From Hallella seregens ATCC 51272 (GTDB lineage Bacteria; Bacteroidota; Bacteroidia; Bacteroidales; Bacteroidaceae), in NCBI RefSeq assembly GCF_000518545.1, contig NZ_JADU01000008.1, positions 62,001-126,000 of the forward strand: a stretch of DNA of 64,000 nucleotides, written 5' to 3'. A program made the position numbers and the translations under genes. The notes under the pieces were generated by a model. It made no database searches. It was given only the letters and a program-made list of their open reading frames with translations, and was not told the DNA's origin. Position 1 is the first letter of the stretch. Each line of letters starts with the position of its first letter. Positions 60,727 through 64,000 of the stretch are shown here, one piece after another.

Positions 60727-61227
60727 ATGTCCACCCTCTCCATCCTCTCCATCGTCGAAGACACCATGGTCGACGGCCCCGGCCTCCGCACTTCCGTCTA
60801 TTGCGCCGGCTGTCCCAATGCCTGCCCGGGCTGCCACAACCCGCAGTCGTGGGACATCCGCAGCGGCCACCCCATGTCCACCGACGACATCATGCGCGTC
60901 ATCGAGGCCGACCCCTACGCCAATGTCACCTTTTCGGGCGGCGATCCCATGTTCCAACCCGAGGGCTTCACCGCCCTGGCCAAGGCCATCCGCCGGCGCA
61001 CGGCGAAGACCATCTGGTGTTTTTCAGGCTTCACCTTCGAGGCATTGGTCAGGAATCCGCGCCAGCGCGCCCTGCTCGAACAGCTCGACGTGCTCGTCGA
61101 CGGGCCTTTCGTCCAGTCGCTGCGCGACGAATCGCTCATCTTCCGCGGCTCCACCAACCAGCGCATCATCGACGTTCCTGCCTCGTTGCGCCGGGGCGAG
61201 GTGGTGACGTACCGGCTGGCCGTGTAG
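60727..61227 (+). CDS. nrdG: Anaerobic ribonucleotide reductase activating protein
   Basis: 166 residues, a radical SAM activase. The CX3CX2C cluster is at C29, C33 and C36 (CPNACPGC), with an extra cysteine at 26, and the family's GLR-T-x-x-x-x-C start DGPGLRTSVYCAGC is clear. SFSGGDPMFQP follows as the SAM-binding GGDP block. Forms the glycyl radical on NrdD. Short (155-170 is normal). Ends against a strong hairpin. Confidence 0.96.
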   Translation: MSTLSILSIVEDTMVDGPGLRTSVYCAGCPNACPGCHNPQSWDIRSGHPMSTDDIMRVIEADPYANVTFSGGDPMFQPEGFTALAKAIRRRTAKTIWCFSGFTFEALVRNPRQRALLEQLDVLVDGPFVQSLRDESLIFRGSTNQRIIDVPASLRRGEVVTYRLAV

Positions 61228-61266
61228 CTCCGCCCACGCGCAACCCCCGACCTGCACGTGCAAAAC

Positions 61267-61306
61267 CGACGGGCCGCCCTCCTCTTTCGAGAAGGGCGGC
61301 CCGTCG
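61267..61306. terminator. Terminator between nrdG and the fucosidase
   Basis: CGACGGGCCGCCCT (61267-61280) and AGGGCGGCCCGTCG (61293-61306) form a perfect 14-bp stem around a 12-nt loop. Two convergent genes end near it. There is no clear T-run in either direction. Confidence 0.75.
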
Positions 61307-61361
61307 CCATGTCGCCGCTGCCCATTCAAAAACCGAACATCGACGAGCTGCAAACCCACCG

Positions 61362-64000
61362 TTACCAGACCACAACCTTCTTGCCGTGCGTCACATACAC
61401 ACCCTTTGTCAGCTTCGAGTGGTTGCGGCCGACGGCCTGACCCGAGAGACTGTAGACTTCGGCGGCCCGCAATGCGGCGGCGGCCGGCCGGCTGATGGCT
61501 GTGGGAGCTGGGTCTATGCGCACCATCCGCACCCGCTTGGCACGGAACTCCTGCTGCTCACTGCCCTGCGTCAGGTCGCACTGGAAGCCCACGTTGAGCG
61601 TGGTCGTCTCGTTGAGCGCGAAATAAATGCCGTTGAATGTGCCGTCCTTGGTGCATGCCCCCATGTCGTAATGGGCGATGGACTTGCGCTCCATATCGGC
61701 TGTGGGAAGCGTGCCCCGGCTGGCAAAGATGTAGCCGCGCACGGGCAGCCACGTGTCGTCGAACGTGGCGCCGAAGTAGTAGGAGCCCCGCGGAAGGGTC
61801 AGCGTGCGGTAGATGCGGGCGTCGGCCAGCGAGCCCACGGTGTTGCGTGCGCGGTCGTTCCAAAGGCCCATCATCAGGCTGTAGCTGCCCGTGTAGTTGT
61901 CCAGACCGGCCTTGGTACCCGTCCCATCGGTCTGGGGAATACGGAAATTCTCGACCGTCCAGTACTTCGGGGCCTCGAAACGCGTAGTTCCCGGGCCGGC
62001 GGGCGTGAAGCCGGAAGCCTCGACAAGCAAGTCTTTCGTCAGGTCGGTGGCATGCTCTTCGTCGCCCCGTCCACCGGGAACCTTGCCGTTTTTCTGAAAA
62101 TCCTGGCAAGCAGCCTGCAACAAAAGACAGGCGTCGGGCAGGCTCTCGGAGACCAAGAGCTGTGCGGCCCGGGCCATCTGCGCCCGCAGCCTATCCACGG
62201 CCTGGGGACTGTAATAACCCGTGTTGCGGCCAATGACGGCCGCGGAGAGCAGGGCTTCTGCCTCGGCCACGAGTCCGTCATACTGCGCCGACGTGACATC
62301 GGCGTAGCGCAGCAGACTCACCCGCTTGACGCGCAGCTCCTGCGTCTCCGCTCCACTGGCCAGATCGGCCTGGAAACCAAGGTAGACATCGGCTTCGTCA
62401 TCGAGGGAGAAGTAGACGCCGTAGGTGTCGTTGCCGTCGCGGACAGCCGTCACTGGATAAAACGCCAGCGACTGCTGCTCAATGTCCTGTGTGGCGCAGG
62501 GCTCGCGTGAGGCAAAGACATAGCCGCGGGTCAGGTTGTAGTGGGTGTCGAAAGCCCCGCCGAAATAATAGCGGCCCCGCCGCAAATGCACTTTCTGGTA
62601 CACGCGGGCGTCGGCCAGCGGGGTCGTGGCGCGGCTGCGGTCATTCCATATGCCGAGCATGAGACAGCTGGTGCCGGGATAGTTGTCGATGCCGTTCTTG
62701 GTGCCGCTGCCGTCGGTTTGCGGTATCTCGAAGTTGTCCACCGTCCAGAGTTTCGGCGTGGCAAAGCGCGTGGCCGTGGCTTGCTTGCGGGCAAAGTCGG
62801 CGGTCTCGCCAAGCACATCGGCCGTGATGTCCTGTGCATGGGCGGCATCGGCAACGCCGCCGGCACACTTCTCCTGCACGGTCCGGCGGTAGGCCGCAGT
62901 GAGAGCTTCGACAATCTGGCCTATCGCTCCGTCGCCATCGTCCTCGCGGCAGCTGCGGGCCCGGGTCAGTTCGGCCTCGAGCAGCAGCACATTGCGGCGG
63001 CTCACCTTGCCGGTGTTGTAGCCTGCCGTGGCCTTGAGAACCGCCACGGCTTCGTCCACGGCGGCGACGAGCTGCTGCAGACGGGCCCAGGACGAGAGTG
63101 TTTCGCCGAAGCAAATCTGGAACACCGGGGCTATGTCGTTGACGCGATGGGCGGGCACGTCGACAAAAACACCGTCGGCCCGCTGCTCGAAGCCCACCTC
63201 GCCGTGGCCGAGCAGCTCCACCTTCGCGACGCGCCCATTATAATAAGGTGAGAGCACACCCAGAGACTCCAGCCGGTAGCGACCCGCGGCAGGCCAGGCC
63301 ATGATGGTGGCAAAGAGCGTGTCGTGGCGTTCGGCATAGCGCACGTCGCGGCTCGAGTAGTTGTTGTTCTCGTTGAATCCCTGCGCCGTGAGCGGGTTGG
63401 ATGCCTCGGCTAGCGGGCCCTCGCCGAAGGTTTTCCAGGGACGCGTGCCGTAGATGCTCTGCTTGTTGTCCTTCATCCACGCCGCGATGCCCTGCACCAC
63501 AGCCAGTTCCTTGTCGTCGATGGTGCCGTCGCCCTTCACCGGGACGCTGAGCAGCAGGTTGCCGTTTTTCGACACAATGTCCACGAGCATGCGCACCACC
63601 TGGCCCGCCGGCTTGTAGCTGCCGGCCTCGTAGACGGCCCGACTGTAGTGCCAGCTGCCGATGCAAGTGCAGGTCTGCCAGGGTTTCTTCTGGATGCGGT
63701 CGGGTATGCCACGCTCCACGTCCCAGAGCAGGGCCTGCTTCTGCTCGTCGTCCAGTATCTTTCCCATGACCACTACCTGCGGCTGGCCGCCGTTGCGGCG
63801 TGCGCTGTGGTTGTAATAGCTGGCCAGAATGTTCAGTCCCACGCTGTCGGTCACTCCGTAGAACGGCAGCACGGTGTCGTCGAAATAGAGCATGCTGGGG
63901 TTGTAATCGTTGATGAGCTGCAGCACGCGGTTCTGAAACTTGTCCATGTAGGCCTGCGTGGGACGGGCCGCCCCGTTGCCCCACGCCCACTGGCTGTGGA
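61362..64000 (-). CDS. GH29 alpha-L-fucosidase with duplicated C-terminal module, N-terminus cut
   Basis: At least 878 residues; the start lies beyond the right edge. The catalytic barrel shows LYFDDTVLPFYG near the visible N-terminus, with the Asp of FDD in the nucleophile position of GH29, then SWHYSRAVYEAG, the GNLLLSVPVKGDGTIDDKE block and WPAAGRYRLESLG. Two similar modules follow: PKLWTVDNFEIPQTDGSGTK and PKYWTVENFRIPQTDGTGTK mark their starts about 225 residues apart, of a DUF5013-like type. The very C-terminus (VYSLSGQAVGRNHSKLTKGV) is the Prevotella-style tail also found on the protein at 11.8-13.2 kb. It should remove fucose from host or dietary glycans outside the cell. Confidence 0.88.
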   Translation of the reverse strand, partial: HSQWAWGNGAARPTQAYMDKFQNRVLQLINDYNPSMLYFDDTVLPFYGVTDSVGLNILASYYNHSARRNGGQPQVVVMGKILDDEQKQALLWDVERGIPDRIQKKPWQTCTCIGSWHYSRAVYEAGSYKPAGQVVRMLVDIVSKNGNLLLSVPVKGDGTIDDKELAVVQGIAAWMKDNKQSIYGTRPWKTFGEGPLAEASNPLTAQGFNENNNYSSRDVRYAERHDTLFATIMAWPAAGRYRLESLGVLSPYYNGRVAKVELLGHGEVGFEQRADGVFVDVPAHRVNDIAPVFQICFGETLSSWARLQQLVAAVDEAVAVLKATAGYNTGKVSRRNVLLLEAELTRARSCREDDGDGAIGQIVEALTAAYRRTVQEKCAGGVADAAHAQDITADVLGETADFARKQATATRFATPKLWTVDNFEIPQTDGSGTKNGIDNYPGTSCLMLGIWNDRSRATTPLADARVYQKVHLRRGRYYFGGAFDTHYNLTRGYVFASREPCATQDIEQQSLAFYPVTAVRDGNDTYGVYFSLDDEADVYLGFQADLASGAETQELRVKRVSLLRYADVTSAQYDGLVAEAEALLSAAVIGRNTGYYSPQAVDRLRAQMARAAQLLVSESLPDACLLLQAACQDFQKNGKVPGGRGDEEHATDLTKDLLVEASGFTPAGPGTTRFEAPKYWTVENFRIPQTDGTGTKAGLDNYTGSYSLMMGLWNDRARNTVGSLADARIYRTLTLPRGSYYFGATFDDTWLPVRGYIFASRGTLPTADMERKSIAHYDMGACTKDGTFNGIYFALNETTTLNVGFQCDLTQGSEQQEFRAKRVRMVRIDPAPTAISRPAAAALRAAEVYSLSGQAVGRNHSKLTKGVYVTHGKKVVVW

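Noticed and set aside
59841-62510. An 889-codon plus-strand frame running from nrdD across nrdG into the fucosidase
   Set aside because: It is an out-of-frame reading of nrdD and nrdG continued antisense into the fucosidase; translation is low complexity.

Overview
The window reads as a high-GC (by eye roughly 60%) chromosome segment of a Bacteroidales bacterium, most likely in the Prevotellaceae. The grounds are the gene families (DUF4924, an UpxY-type NusG paralogue, imelysin lipoproteins, a HU plus 'smalltalk' pair, two secreted proteins ending in a GQ-V...KG...GK-type tail), the near absence of Shine-Dalgarno sequences, and repeated use of the Bacteroidetes promoter pattern TTG/TTTG - 20 nt - TAnnTTTG. 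I saw no tRNA, rRNA, insertion sequence or CRISPR array.

Layout. 1-4.6 kb: a leftward glucan operon (debranching enzyme, glycosyltransferase, GH57 amylase cut by the left edge). 4.6-5.75 kb: a gene-free block with a 110-bp tandem repeat. 5.75-22.15 kb: mostly housekeeping genes: lipid kinase, miaA, gap, mscL, a PPOX/Nim-like protein, an ECF sigma factor, rpe with a 41-codon ORF, a secreted protein, rplT-rpmI-infC, a rhodanese, a LysE exporter, then DUF4924-rfbD-prfC-UpxY-like, and finally two leftward LuxR-type regulators, one carrying a hemerythrin domain.

22.4-33.1 kb: a rightward, tightly packed block divergent from those regulators: porin, imelysin lipoprotein, di-heme cytochrome lipoprotein, second porin, mono-heme cytochrome lipoprotein, a ResB-CcsA type cytochrome c assembly protein, and two tandem Rid-fold proteins resembling chorismatases. 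This looks like a self-contained envelope redox and metal-uptake system and is the best candidate here for an undescribed system.

33.4-35.4 kb: HU-family protein, smalltalk peptide and a RhuM-family gene. 35.4-55.7 kb: one long leftward capsule/O-antigen locus (flippase, polymerase, five glycosyltransferase-type genes, acyl-, acetyl- and pyruvyl-transferases, LicD, a cytidylyltransferase-oxidoreductase fusion, two SDRs, a thiamine-diphosphate enzyme, and gmd-fcl-rfbC for GDP-fucose and dTDP-rhamnose). A strong promoter lies at 56152-56183, about 480 nt upstream of the first gene. Much of this locus (about 39.9-42.7 and 46.2-56 kb) is visibly more AT-rich than its surroundings, suggesting mosaic acquisition.

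56.3-64 kb: a leftward porin, a 1-kb repeat-rich spacer, nrdD-nrdG, and a leftward GH29 alpha-fucosidase with a duplicated C-terminal module, cut by the right edge. Intergenic spacers are rich in short-period repeats of several kinds.
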